From Salinicola aestuarinus (GTDB taxonomy: Bacteria; Pseudomonadota; Gammaproteobacteria; Pseudomonadales; Halomonadaceae), in assembly GCF_003206645.1 (NCBI RefSeq), contig NZ_PZJP01000006.1:262434-326433 (forward strand): a stretch of DNA of 64,000 bases, given 5' to 3'. The notes beneath the pieces were generated by a model that saw only the letters and a list, made by a program, of their open reading frames with translations, ran no database searches and was not told where the DNA came from. The first letter of the stretch is position 1. Every line of letters starts with the position of its first letter. The position numbers and the translations under genes were made by a program. Below are positions 55,760-64,000 of the stretch, piece by piece.

Positions 55760-56470
55760 TTAGCGCCGCGGATCGCGCAGTGTCTTGTTCTCGAGGCGCT
55801 GCTGCCAATCCTGCCATAGGCTCAACCGGCTGGCGTCGCCCACCTGCCTGCCCGCGTCATCCAGCTTGCTGATCCAGAGATGGCTGCCATTGAAACTGTA
55901 GATCGGCGTCAGGTCGCGTCGGCTACTGGCGGGCTCGAGCGTCTTCACGATGTTATCCAGCACCACCGGCTGAGCGCCCGGAGACGGCGTCCATGTCACC
56001 ACCATGTGGAACTGGTCGAACGGAATGTACTTGACGTAGTGCAGTCTCAGCGCATCGTCCGGCACGCCGAGCTGGAGTAGCGTCAAGTACTTCGCCATGG
56101 CGAAATCTTCGCAATCGCCCGCCCCGACGCCAAGGAACTCCAGGGGTGTCGCCCAGTAGTCTTCGACGTGCCAGATATCGATATCGTCGACGAAACGGAG
56201 CTGGTTGAAGAAGGCATTGACGCCGGCGAGCTGAACCTCGACCGGTTGCCCGCGCATCTGCTCGACGAGCTTCGGCCACTGCTGAATCCGCTGCCAGCCC
56301 GCCTCGCCATAGGTCGATACCGCCGCCGACCGCGATGGCAGCTCCGGCGCGGAGACGGCACCGATCGCGCCGAAAGGCCCTCCGGCGAGGCCGAGAGCGC
56401 CGAGTAGACAACACACGGCCGCCCGCCGCCGCCAGCGACGCCCGAGCGCCGCAGCGGTTGGGAGATTCAT
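55760..56470 (-). CDS. lapG: LapG-type periplasmic cysteine protease (adhesin-releasing)
   Basis: Bacterial transglutaminase-like cysteine protease that cuts the N-terminal retention region of LapA. The catalytic triad is C120 (GDCEDFAMAKY), H155 (DQFHMVVTW) and D172 (VVLDNIVK). A basic N-terminus and hydrophobic core (CCLLGALGLAGG) form the signal peptide. The start at 56470 gives 236 residues; an ATG at 56530 adds a non-signal extension. It lies 82 bp behind lapD, the receptor that sequesters it. Confidence 0.93.
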   Translation of the reverse strand: MNLPTAAALGRRWRRRAAVCCLLGALGLAGGPFGAIGAVSAPELPSRSAAVSTYGEAGWQRIQQWPKLVEQMRGQPVEVQLAGVNAFFNQLRFVDDIDIWHVEDYWATPLEFLGVGAGDCEDFAMAKYLTLLQLGVPDDALRLHYVKYIPFDQFHMVVTWTPSPGAQPVVLDNIVKTLEPASSRRDLTPIYSFNGSHLWISKLDDAGRQVGDASRLSLWQDWQQRLENKTLRDPRR

Positions 56471-56552
56471 GGCGCCCCGTGACGTCGCGCGGGGGGAAGG
56501 ACGGAATCCGCTCGCGTCGGACGACTGCATGCCGGGCTGACAGGCGTCACCC

Positions 56553-58475
56553 TCACGACTCGGCCGTCAGCGGCGCGATCGGTGCCAGGTAGCCCTGATA
56601 GCCATCCGCGCCTACCGCGGCCATCCGCTCACGCTGAGCGTTGGACTCGACGCGCGTCACGATAACCCGGGATCCCACCTGATGGGCCGCCATGCAGAGG
56701 CTGCGCAAAAACTCGGCGTCGACCTCGTCGCGGGCGAAGAAGCCCTGATCGATCTTGAGATAGTCCGGCCGCAACCGCGCCAGATACGCCATCGCCTGCA
56801 GGTTGCGGGCGAACCGGTCGACGCCGCAGCGCATGCCGAGTCGATGACCGAGGCGGAAAAGCGCCTGCACGGTGTCGATATGTTCGAGGGCGACCTCCTC
56901 GCTGACCTCGATGTCCAGTTTCGCCGTCAGCGTGGGATGCATCTCGAACCAGTCGGTGAGTGCTCTGAACGTCTCCGCGTCGGCCAGTGAATCCGCCGTC
57001 AGATTGATCGCGAGTCGGCCCTGCCAGCGGATGCGCTTGTCGGCCAGGCTCTTCAGCACCGCCAGGTCGAGCCTCGCGCCCATCCGGAAGTGGTTGATCA
57101 CGGGCAGGAAGCGATAGGCCGGATGGACCTCATCGCCCTCCCGCAGCCGAACGAACACCTCTCGGTGCAGCTCGCTCTCGTCGGCGAGCAGCACCGGCTG
57201 GGCGACCAGACTCAGGTCTCTCGCCTCCAGCGCCTGGTCGATGACCTGGCGCCACGCCTGTCGCCCTCTCACCGCGAGTGCATTCTCCGGGCTCACCACT
57301 ACCCAGCGTTGACGCAGCTCGATCGCTTCGCGCAGTGCACTGTCGGCCCGCGCCAGCAAGCCCTCTCGATTCATGCCGGTATCGCGTAGCACCACACCCG
57401 CCCGGGTGTGCTCGACACGGCTCTCCGACAGCGGGTTGGCGTCCACGCTGTCGTCAATGCGATCCAGCATCTCTCCCAGCCAGCGCTCGCGAGCGGCATC
57501 GTCGACGTCCGGCAGCAGTAGCGCAAACTCTTCCGCCGATAGCCTCGCGGCCTGCACCTCCTGGCCGCCGATCCTGGCCACCTTCAATACGCCACCGATG
57601 GCCCGGATGGCCTGATCGCGGGCCTCGAAGCCGTCCTGGCGGTAGAGCACCTGAAGGTGGTCGATTCGTAGAATGGCCAGCGCCCCGCCCACCGGGGCCG
57701 CCAACCACTCGTCGAGCACCCGGGCGAGATAGGCGCGGTTACCAAGCTGGGACACCGCGTCCTGCTCGGTGAGACGCTGGAGCCGCACCACCTGCTCTGC
57801 CTGCTGGTCGAACTGCGCGTTGAGGCGCGCGCCGAGCAGGTTGACCGATTCGGTAATGCCCTGCAGCTCACGAACGCGACTGGCCGGCAGTGGCTCGTCA
57901 AAGCCGTCGATCTGCATGTCGGATAGCCGAGTCGAGAGCCTGTTGAGGGGCCCCAGCAGGCGTTTCACACCCACCGCGCAGAGCACCAAAACGATCAGCA
58001 TGCCAACCGCCAGCCACAGCAGCAGCGTCAGCGCCAGCGACCAGAGCTGGTCGTAGGCCTCAGCACTGTCGGACTCCACAATGATGGTACCGAGCGCCGA
58101 CCAGCCGCCGCTGATCTCACGCTCGCTGTCGGTATCCGGCAACGCGATCATTTGCTGGAACCAGCCCGGCGTGTCGCTGTCTCGGGGATTGGCGACCACC
58201 AGAGGCGTGTCGCGGCCCACGGCATCGAGCTGGAGGCGGCGCACGCTGCCACCGTCACTCACCGCCCGCATCAGCGTCTCGGCGCTGGTCCAGTCGCCGA
58301 TCTCGACAAACGGCACCAGCGACAGGCTCAGCGCCTGGGCCAGATTATCGACGGTGACCTGCTGGCGCTCCGCCAGCGAGTCTCGAGTTTGATGCACTTC
58401 GATACCGAAGATGCCCGCTGAAAAAAGCAGCAGCAGGCCCAGCATGATCGCAACCGATCGGCGAAACAGACTCAT
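56553..58475 (-). CDS. lapD: LapD-type c-di-GMP receptor
   Basis: Inner-membrane receptor that captures LapG when c-di-GMP is bound in the cytoplasm. It has 640 residues: TM1 about 5-24, periplasmic LapD/MoxY-type domain 25-148, TM2 about 150-170, HAMP about 170-225, GGDEF-like domain 240-395 and EAL-like domain 405-635. GGDEF has become LSAEEF, and the EAL motif is changed (REVFVRL), with CGVDRFA in place of the usual DDFG metal site, so neither domain should be catalytic. GGAGA lies seven bases before the ATG. Confidence 0.93.
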   Translation of the reverse strand: MSLFRRSVAIMLGLLLLFSAGIFGIEVHQTRDSLAERQQVTVDNLAQALSLSLVPFVEIGDWTSAETLMRAVSDGGSVRRLQLDAVGRDTPLVVANPRDSDTPGWFQQMIALPDTDSEREISGGWSALGTIIVESDSAEAYDQLWSLALTLLLWLAVGMLIVLVLCAVGVKRLLGPLNRLSTRLSDMQIDGFDEPLPASRVRELQGITESVNLLGARLNAQFDQQAEQVVRLQRLTEQDAVSQLGNRAYLARVLDEWLAAPVGGALAILRIDHLQVLYRQDGFEARDQAIRAIGGVLKVARIGGQEVQAARLSAEEFALLLPDVDDAARERWLGEMLDRIDDSVDANPLSESRVEHTRAGVVLRDTGMNREGLLARADSALREAIELRQRWVVVSPENALAVRGRQAWRQVIDQALEARDLSLVAQPVLLADESELHREVFVRLREGDEVHPAYRFLPVINHFRMGARLDLAVLKSLADKRIRWQGRLAINLTADSLADAETFRALTDWFEMHPTLTAKLDIEVSEEVALEHIDTVQALFRLGHRLGMRCGVDRFARNLQAMAYLARLRPDYLKIDQGFFARDEVDAEFLRSLCMAAHQVGSRVIVTRVESNAQRERMAAVGADGYQGYLAPIAPLTAES

Positions 58476-58489
58476 GGGACGGTCTCCGT

Positions 58490-59839
58490 TTAGCCGCGCG
58501 GGCGGTCGTTGGCCGCCGGCAGGGGTGGGTAACGATCGCCGGGCTCTCCCGCGAGCGCCACGTTGACCTCGAGGGTATCGAGTAACTGCCCGGTGGCCGA
58601 CAGCAGCCGGTAGTTGGCCCGGCGCAGCGCGAATTCCGCCTGGACCTCTGACTGCTGGGCATCGAACAGCTCGGTCTCGCTATCGAGCATGTCGAGTAGG
58701 GTGCGGCGACCGATGTCGAACTGTTTGCGATAGTTGACCCGCGTCTGCTGAGTCGCATCGACGTACTGCGACAGGTAGCCGATCTGACTGCGAACGTAGT
58801 CGCGCGCGTTCCAGGCCAGGCGCAACTCGTCACGGATCTCGCGCAGCGAGCGGTCGCTGTCATAGCGGACCGCCCGCAGTGACTCTTCTCGAGCGCGCAT
58901 CTCGGCCACGTCGATGCCGCCTCGGTAGAGGTTCCAAGACATCACCAGGTCGGCGTTCCAGTCGTCGGCCTGGTTACCCTCGAAGTCATAGTCGCGGCTC
59001 GCCAAACGGCTCGCCTCGGCCCGAAACGTCGGCAGAAAATCGCCGCGTTCGGCGGCGACCTCGTGCCGGGCTGCGGCAATGGAATAGGATGCCGAGATCA
59101 CCAGGGGGTTCTGCGCCGTGGCCATGGCCATCGCGGCATCGAAATCGGCGGGTACCGCAGACATGTCGACGTCACCCGGCAGGGTGAGATCTCGCGGGCG
59201 CGCGCCCACGTAGCGCACGAAGCTCGAGATCGAGTCGTCGAGGTTATTGCGCGCCGCGATCAGACTGGCCTGCGCCTGCGCCATGCGCCCCTCGACCTGC
59301 GTGGTGTCGGTGGTGGTACCGACGCCGAGATCGCTACGCCGACGAATGTCGGCAGCAATTCGCTGATGGGTCTCGACGTTGCGCTCGGCGAGTTCGAGCA
59401 GGCGCTGACGCAGCAGTACGTCGAGGTAGCTTTCGACGGTGACGAGGCCGACCTGGTTGGCGGCGGCGGCAACCTGCCAGCGCTGATAGTCACTTTCGGC
59501 GTCGGCCTGACGGATGCGCTCGAGCGTGGTGTTGCCATCCCAGATCAGCTGAGAGAGCGTGATCTGCGCGCGTCGATAGTCATGCGGTTCGCTGCTCTGC
59601 CGGATGCCGTCGTTTTCGGTCTCGTTCTCGCCGTAGCCCACCCGCGTCTCGACATCGACCGACGGCAGATAGGCACCGCGCTCGGCTCGCGCCTGTTCGA
59701 GATTCTGCTGATAGCGCGCCATTTCGGTGCGCGTGGTGGGGTACTCCATGACGGCCCGCGTGACCGCATCGGCCAGCGTCTGCGCCTGCGCGCTACCGGC
59801 CAGCGCCGCCAGACCCGCTCCCAGAATCCACTGTCTCAT
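58490..59839 (-). CDS. lapE: TolC-like outer membrane protein of the Lap secretion system
   Basis: Outer-membrane exit duct of the type I secretion system, 449 residues with a signal peptide cleaved at AQA-QTLADAV. It has two OEP repeats, including LIWDGNTTLERIRQAD and LVMSWNLYRGG. The RVNYRKQFDIGRRTLLDMLDSE segment is typical of adhesin-linked TolC proteins (TIGR01844-like). The start at 59839 provides the signal peptide; the frame to 59905 overlaps lapC. The gene lies between lapC and lapD. Confidence 0.9.
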   Translation of the reverse strand: MRQWILGAGLAALAGSAQAQTLADAVTRAVMEYPTTRTEMARYQQNLEQARAERGAYLPSVDVETRVGYGENETENDGIRQSSEPHDYRRAQITLSQLIWDGNTTLERIRQADAESDYQRWQVAAAANQVGLVTVESYLDVLLRQRLLELAERNVETHQRIAADIRRRSDLGVGTTTDTTQVEGRMAQAQASLIAARNNLDDSISSFVRYVGARPRDLTLPGDVDMSAVPADFDAAMAMATAQNPLVISASYSIAAARHEVAAERGDFLPTFRAEASRLASRDYDFEGNQADDWNADLVMSWNLYRGGIDVAEMRAREESLRAVRYDSDRSLREIRDELRLAWNARDYVRSQIGYLSQYVDATQQTRVNYRKQFDIGRRTLLDMLDSETELFDAQQSEVQAEFALRRANYRLLSATGQLLDTLEVNVALAGEPGDRYPPLPAANDRPRG

Positions 59840-59901
59840 AGTGCCGCCTTCTCTCTCATTGCTCTGCCTCTCGCGCCGCTGCGCGGCATGGCCTGATCTG
59901 C

Positions 59902-61299
59902 TCATCGCTCGCGCATCGCCGACTGCTGAGCGCGCAGAATCGGCTTGAGCAGATACTGCAAGATAGTTTGCTCGCCGGTGATGACATCGACGGTGGCCTG
60001 CATGCCGGGAATGATCGTCAATTCGTCGTCATTGGGCCCGAGATGGTTGCTGTCGGTCCGTACGGTCACCTCGTAATAGGTGTTTCCCTTCTCATCCTCT
60101 TCGGTGTCGGGGCTGACGCGCAGCACCTCACCGCGAAGACCGCCGTAGATGGTGAAGTCGAAGGCGGAGAGTTTCACCGTCGCCGGCTGCCCGGAATGGA
60201 TGAACCCCACGTCCCGCGGGGCGATGCGCGCCTCGACCAGGAGCTTGTCCTCGATCGGCACGATTTGCATCAGGCTTTCGCCCGGGTCGATGACGCCGCC
60301 AATGGTAGTGACGTTGATCGACTGCACGCTGCCGCGCACGGGCGAGGTGATGAGCGTTCGGTCGACGCGATCCTGCAGACTCACGCGCCCTTGCTGGAGG
60401 CTGTCGAGCTTGCTGCGCGCCTCGCTCAGGCCATCCGCCGCCCGGGAGGAGAACTGGGCCGCGACATCGCGGCGGCGACTGATTGCCTCCTGCAGCTCCG
60501 ACTGCTTGGAGGGAATCGAGAGCTGGGCGGATTCGAGCTGCCCCCGCTGATCGTTGACCTCACGCTGCAGGTTGATCAGATCCACCTGGGAGACTATCCC
60601 TTCATCGACCAGCGGGGCCGTAATTCCGAGCTGCTGACGCGATAGCTGATAGCTTCGCGATAGCGACGCCACGCGAGCGCGAATCTCATCAAGCTCCTGC
60701 TGACGCTGCTGTACCTGCGCGCTGGCCTGATCAATCTGCGAACGCAGACCGCTAAGACGCGCGTTGTAGGCATTCTGCACGGCAGAAAAGACATTCTGAC
60801 TCTGCTCGCGGAAGTCCTCGCTGAGCGGCAGCGGCTGAGTGGAGACGAGCACCTGGGCGCGCCAGTCGTCGGCATCGGGATTCAGCGCTACCGAGGCCAG
60901 CTCGGCCTGATACTGCGCCACCGACGCCTGCAGGCCGGTCAGGGTGGAGTTACGCTCCGCCAGATCCGAGGTGGCCCGCGTGGGGTCGATACGCGCCAGC
61001 GGCTGGCCAGCCTCGACAATGTCCCCTTCGCTGACCGAGATCTCGCGTACGATGCCACCCTCCAGATTCTGTATGGTCTGGAGGCGAGACGAGGGGACGA
61101 CCTGCCCCATGCCGCGGGTGACCACCTCGACGCTCGACACCCCCGCCCAGACCAGAAACGCGATCAGCATGGCGAGCACCACCCAGATCAAAATTCGCGA
61201 ACGCCAGGGTGTCGCCTGCAGCGTCGCGGCGCTGGCGTCATCGGCGAGTTCCAGCTCCTGGGACGAGGGACGGGGCCACTTGCGCGGGTTATCCGCCAT
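59902..61299 (-). CDS. lapC: HlyD-family membrane fusion protein LapC
   Basis: Periplasmic adaptor of the type I secretion system, 465 residues. One N-terminal helix (about 35-55) leads to a biotinyl-lipoyl-like half (LEGGIVREISVSEGDIVEAGQPLARID). A long coiled coil spans about 110-330, and the closing beta-barrel half includes RGSVQSINVTTIGGVIDPGE. The start at 61299 overlaps the lapB stop by 11 bp. A longer frame to 61398 is arginine-rich and spurious. Confidence 0.93.
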   Translation of the reverse strand: MADNPRKWPRPSSQELELADDASAATLQATPWRSRILIWVVLAMLIAFLVWAGVSSVEVVTRGMGQVVPSSRLQTIQNLEGGIVREISVSEGDIVEAGQPLARIDPTRATSDLAERNSTLTGLQASVAQYQAELASVALNPDADDWRAQVLVSTQPLPLSEDFREQSQNVFSAVQNAYNARLSGLRSQIDQASAQVQQRQQELDEIRARVASLSRSYQLSRQQLGITAPLVDEGIVSQVDLINLQREVNDQRGQLESAQLSIPSKQSELQEAISRRRDVAAQFSSRAADGLSEARSKLDSLQQGRVSLQDRVDRTLITSPVRGSVQSINVTTIGGVIDPGESLMQIVPIEDKLLVEARIAPRDVGFIHSGQPATVKLSAFDFTIYGGLRGEVLRVSPDTEEDEKGNTYYEVTVRTDSNHLGPNDDELTIIPGMQATVDVITGEQTILQYLLKPILRAQQSAMRER

Positions 61300-63496
61300 G
61301 ACGCGCCTCCTGCGACGCGGTCGCGGGCGGCTCGGGGTCCGTGGGCGCCTGCACACGGCCCTCGTTGAGCGCCTTGAGCACCGTCTGCTTGGGCCCATCG
61401 GCGATGAGTCGGCCGGCGTCGAGCACGATCACCCGGTCCGCCACCTCGAGCATCGAACTCTTGTGGGTCACCAGTACCATCGTCTGGCTGCGCGGCATGT
61501 CGCGCAGCGTGCGACGCAGCAGCGCCTCCGCCCGGTTGTCCATGTGCGAGCCGGGCTCGTCGAGCAGCAGCAGCGACGGATGCGTGAGGATCGCCCGCGC
61601 CAGCAGTACGGACTGACGCTGACCACTGGAGAGCAGCCGGCCGCCCTCACCCACTTGACGGTCGAGCCCGTCCGGATCGCGTCGGGTGAACTCGCTCACT
61701 CCGCTGACGTCGGCGGCACGCTGAATCGCCTCCTCGGCGGCGTAGGGTTGCCCCAGAATAATATTGTCACGGATCGAGCCGAAAAAGAGCGCACTGTCCT
61801 GTCCCGCAAAACCGATGTGCCGCCGCACGTCGGCCGGATGGATCTGATTGATATCCAGCCCGTCGATGCGAACGCTGCCATCGGAGGCGCGGTAGAGTCC
61901 GCTCATCAAGCGCTGCACCGTGCTCTTGCCCGCCCCCATGCGGCCGATGATCGCGACACGCTCACCGGGTTCGATGCTAAAGGAGACATCGCTCAGCACG
62001 GCCGGCGACTGATCGCCGTAGCGGAAGTCGACGTGATCGAACTCGATGCGCATGCTGAGTCGGTCGCGATGGACGTAGTTCTTGTTCTCTTCGACCTCGT
62101 CCGGCAGCTGCATGATGTGATCGATCGCGGCCATGGCACTGCGGGTCTGGCCGAACCGCGTGATCAGCAGCGCCGTCTGCGCCAGCGGCTGCAGGGCCCG
62201 CCCGGTGAGCATGACCCCCGCAATCAGGCCGCCCATCGAGAGCTGCGCCTGGCCGATCAGGTAGACCCCCACCACGACCAGCGCCACCGTCGAGATCTGG
62301 TTGACCGACATCGTCAGCGACGACACGGATGTCGAGAGATTCCGGCTTCTGACTCCCCACTTGGCGATCTCGCCGACCGCTCGTTCATAGCGCCGCTGCG
62401 TTTCTCCCTGCGCGTTGGCGAGCTTGATGCTCTCCAGGCCAGCAACGCTCTCTACCAGTCGGGCGTGCTTTTCAGTGGCGAGTCTTGAGCCGAGTTCGAT
62501 CGACTGCTTGAGCGGCCACTGGATAGCGATGGCGTAGCCGATGAGCACGACCAGCGCGACGATCGGCACGATGACCAGTGGTCCGCCGATGATCCAGACG
62601 ACGACCAGAAACAGCAGCGCAAAGGGTAGATCCACCAGCGTGGTCATGGTCATCGAGGTGAAGAAGTCCCGAACCGAGTCGAACTCCTGCAGGTTCTTGA
62701 CGAAGGCGCCGACCGAGACCGGTCGCGCGTCCATGCGCAGGTTCATCACCTTGGCGAAGATCTTTGCCGACAGCAGGATCTCCGATTTCTTGCCGGCGGT
62801 ATCCAGAAACCAGGCGCGTAACTGACGCATCAGCAGGTCGAAGCCAATGATGATCGCCATGCCGGTGGCCAGCACCCAAAGCGTATCGAACGCCTGGTTG
62901 GGAACCACCTTGTCGTAGACGTTCATGGTGAACAGGGGGGCCGCGACGGCGAACAGGTTGAGCAGCAGCGAGGCGAGCAACACGTCACGATAGATCGGCG
63001 TCGAGAGCTTGAGCGTCGACCAGAACCAGTGCCCCTCGGCCAGTTTGACCGTCTCCGGCGCGCGGGCATCGAATCGGTGCTCGCGGCGGACGTAGGCGAT
63101 TTGACCGGTGGCCTGTTCACACAGGGACTCCATGGCCACCGTCTCGGTGCCGTCCGCCTCCGGCAGGTAGACCGTCGCCTCCTTGCGCTCGGGGTCACGT
63201 TCGAGCATGACCACCGCACGCCGCTCCTTGAGCACGACGATGCACGGCAGCAGGATGTCGGCCACGCGATCCGGACGCTGACTGACGAGCTTGGCCGAGA
63301 GGCCGGCGCGCGCGGCGGCACGGGGCAACAGCGACAGCGTCAGGCGCCCCTCGTCCAGCGGCAGGCCCGCGCTGATCACGTCCGGGGTTCGCGGGGTGCC
63401 GTGATGCCGGGCGAGAAAGACCAAAGACCCCAGAATCGGGTCCGCCTCCTTCTCGCCGATCGGTTCGGGGCGAAGCGGTGTCGGTTCTTCAGCCAA
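61289..63496 (-). CDS. lapB: Type I secretion ABC transporter LapB
   Basis: Inner-membrane ATPase/permease for the adhesin, 735 residues. A peptidase C39-like domain (about 20-140) lacks the catalytic cysteine motif. A six-helix membrane domain (about 160-440) and an ATPase domain (about 480-715) follow, with GRMGAGKST, LLSSGQRQSVLLARA and LLLLDEPGSHMD. The start codon is TTG at 63496; no ATG is available near the family N-terminus, and AGGAG lies nine bases upstream. It lies 32 bp behind lapA. Confidence 0.93.
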   Translation of the reverse strand: MAEEPTPLRPEPIGEKEADPILGSLVFLARHHGTPRTPDVISAGLPLDEGRLTLSLLPRAAARAGLSAKLVSQRPDRVADILLPCIVVLKERRAVVMLERDPERKEATVYLPEADGTETVAMESLCEQATGQIAYVRREHRFDARAPETVKLAEGHWFWSTLKLSTPIYRDVLLASLLLNLFAVAAPLFTMNVYDKVVPNQAFDTLWVLATGMAIIIGFDLLMRQLRAWFLDTAGKKSEILLSAKIFAKVMNLRMDARPVSVGAFVKNLQEFDSVRDFFTSMTMTTLVDLPFALLFLVVVWIIGGPLVIVPIVALVVLIGYAIAIQWPLKQSIELGSRLATEKHARLVESVAGLESIKLANAQGETQRRYERAVGEIAKWGVRSRNLSTSVSSLTMSVNQISTVALVVVGVYLIGQAQLSMGGLIAGVMLTGRALQPLAQTALLITRFGQTRSAMAAIDHIMQLPDEVEENKNYVHRDRLSMRIEFDHVDFRYGDQSPAVLSDVSFSIEPGERVAIIGRMGAGKSTVQRLMSGLYRASDGSVRIDGLDINQIHPADVRRHIGFAGQDSALFFGSIRDNIILGQPYAAEEAIQRAADVSGVSEFTRRDPDGLDRQVGEGGRLLSSGQRQSVLLARAILTHPSLLLLDEPGSHMDNRAEALLRRTLRDMPRSQTMVLVTHKSSMLEVADRVIVLDAGRLIADGPKQTVLKALNEGRVQAPTDPEPPATASQEARHGG

Positions 63497-63528
63497 ACCT
63501 GCAGTCTCCTGTCTTGCGACGGCCGTCC

Positions 63529-64000
63529 CTAGCCGTCGAAGTTCGTCTTGAGGTTGCCGTTATCCAGCAGTGTCTTGATGATCTCGGCATCGGAGCCGCC
63601 AAGTGTGGTCATGTCCATGTTGCTGAACACGACCTTCTGGGTGACGGCGCCATCCGGCCCGTCGGTCTTGATCTCCAACGTCGAACCGTTGCCGCTAGCC
63701 TCGCCCGGCGCCCCTGCCGCTTCGCCCTTGACGAAGTGCAGCGAGGCACTGAGATCCTGCTCCTGACCGCCCCCCAGGTCCAACATATCGGACAGGTCGA
63801 GCACGTCGCCGCCTCTGCCCGCGGTGAAGTCGGTCACTCGGTCGATCGCGGGGGCGTTGGCCTTTCCCTGATCGCCACGCATCCAGGCGAAGGTGTCGGT
63901 ACCTGCGCCTCCGGTGAGGATGTCGTCACCCGCGCCGCCCTCGAGTCGGTCGTTGCCGGTGCCGCCTTCCAGAATGTCGTTCCCCGCCCCACCGTAGAGG
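63529..64000 (-). CDS. lapA: LapA-like RTX adhesin, C-terminal end (partial, 5' part outside window)
   Basis: The reading frame is open from the right edge to the TAG at 63529, giving the last 156 residues of what is probably a giant adhesin. RTX nonapeptides are visible at the beginning (GGAGNDILEGGTGNDRLEGG, then GGAGDDILTGGAGTDTF). A C-terminal type I secretion target domain follows, with DRVTDFTAGRGGDVLDLSDML and a terminal NLKTNFDG. Adjacent lapB, lapC, lapE, lapD and lapG identify it as the Lap substrate. Its total size and the LapG cleavage site cannot be seen here. Confidence 0.9.
   Translation of the reverse strand, partial: LYGGAGNDILEGGTGNDRLEGGAGDDILTGGAGTDTFAWMRGDQGKANAPAIDRVTDFTAGRGGDVLDLSDMLDLGGGQEQDLSASLHFVKGEAAGAPGEASGNGSTLEIKTDGPDGAVTQKVVFSNMDMTTLGGSDAEIIKTLLDNGNLKTNFDG

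Overview
The window is about 64 kb of dense, GC-rich gammaproteobacterial chromosome with very short intergenic gaps. The block ftsB-ispD-ispF-truD-surE-pcm-nlpD-rpoS, the tesA/ybbA pair, EttA, GlyA, the LpxL-type acyltransferases and the CsbD and DUF1328 stress proteins fit a Halomonadaceae-like (Halomonas, Salinicola or Kushneria type) bacterium. This assignment rests on recognised protein families, not on a database search. I saw no rRNA or tRNA gene, IS element, prophage or CRISPR array.

Layout. 1-3.3 kb: a galactonate (De Ley-Doudoroff type) operon, GntR regulator-dgoD-dgoA-dgoK, leaving the window at the left edge. 3.4-14.7 kb: glyA, the YbbA/YbbP ABC exporter divergent from tesA, a ZntB-like channel, a SelW-like redox protein, an MFS permease, a short LOV blue-light photoreceptor, EttA and a DUF1328 peptide. 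14.9-18.6 kb: LpxL-type acyltransferase, alanine racemase, TolC. 18.9-26.3 kb: one long minus-strand cluster from ftsB to rpoS, with a DUF368 gene between pcm and nlpD. 26.5-31.5 kb: two Nudix hydrolases, a 2OG-Fe(II) dioxygenase and two MFS transporters.

31.8-38.8 kb holds a complete but rearranged ebo (also called edb) gene set: eboD-eboE-eboC on plus, eboF on minus, eboA-eboB on plus. An MFS exporter lies on one side. On the other are a small membrane protein, a second LpxL-like acyltransferase and an unrecognised multi-pass membrane protein. In cyanobacteria the ebo cluster moves a scytonemin precursor to the periplasm; its chemistry and its substrate in proteobacteria are largely unsolved.

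41.7-46.6 kb: a pirin and two LysR-type regulators, each divergent from a likely target (a VOC protein and an MFS permease). 46.6-53.7 kb: a thiamine-related island. TenA lies behind a TPP riboswitch with an unusual extra hairpin in loop L5 and a hairpin that hides the tenA ribosome binding site. Facing it is an ABC transporter operon (Tat-exported NMT1-like binding protein, ATPase, double-length fused permease) bracketed by two 5-formyltetrahydrofolate cyclo-ligase paralogs and divergent from an RpiR regulator. 53.9-55.7 kb: CsbD, a parvulin, a glutaredoxin-like protein and an EF-hand lipoprotein.

55.8-64 kb: a complete Lap biofilm-adhesion system in one run: lapA (RTX and secretion-signal end only), lapB, lapC, lapE, lapD and lapG. 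The type I secretion genes export the giant adhesin. The c-di-GMP receptor LapD, whose GGDEF and EAL domains are degenerate, holds the periplasmic protease LapG, which releases the adhesin when c-di-GMP falls.
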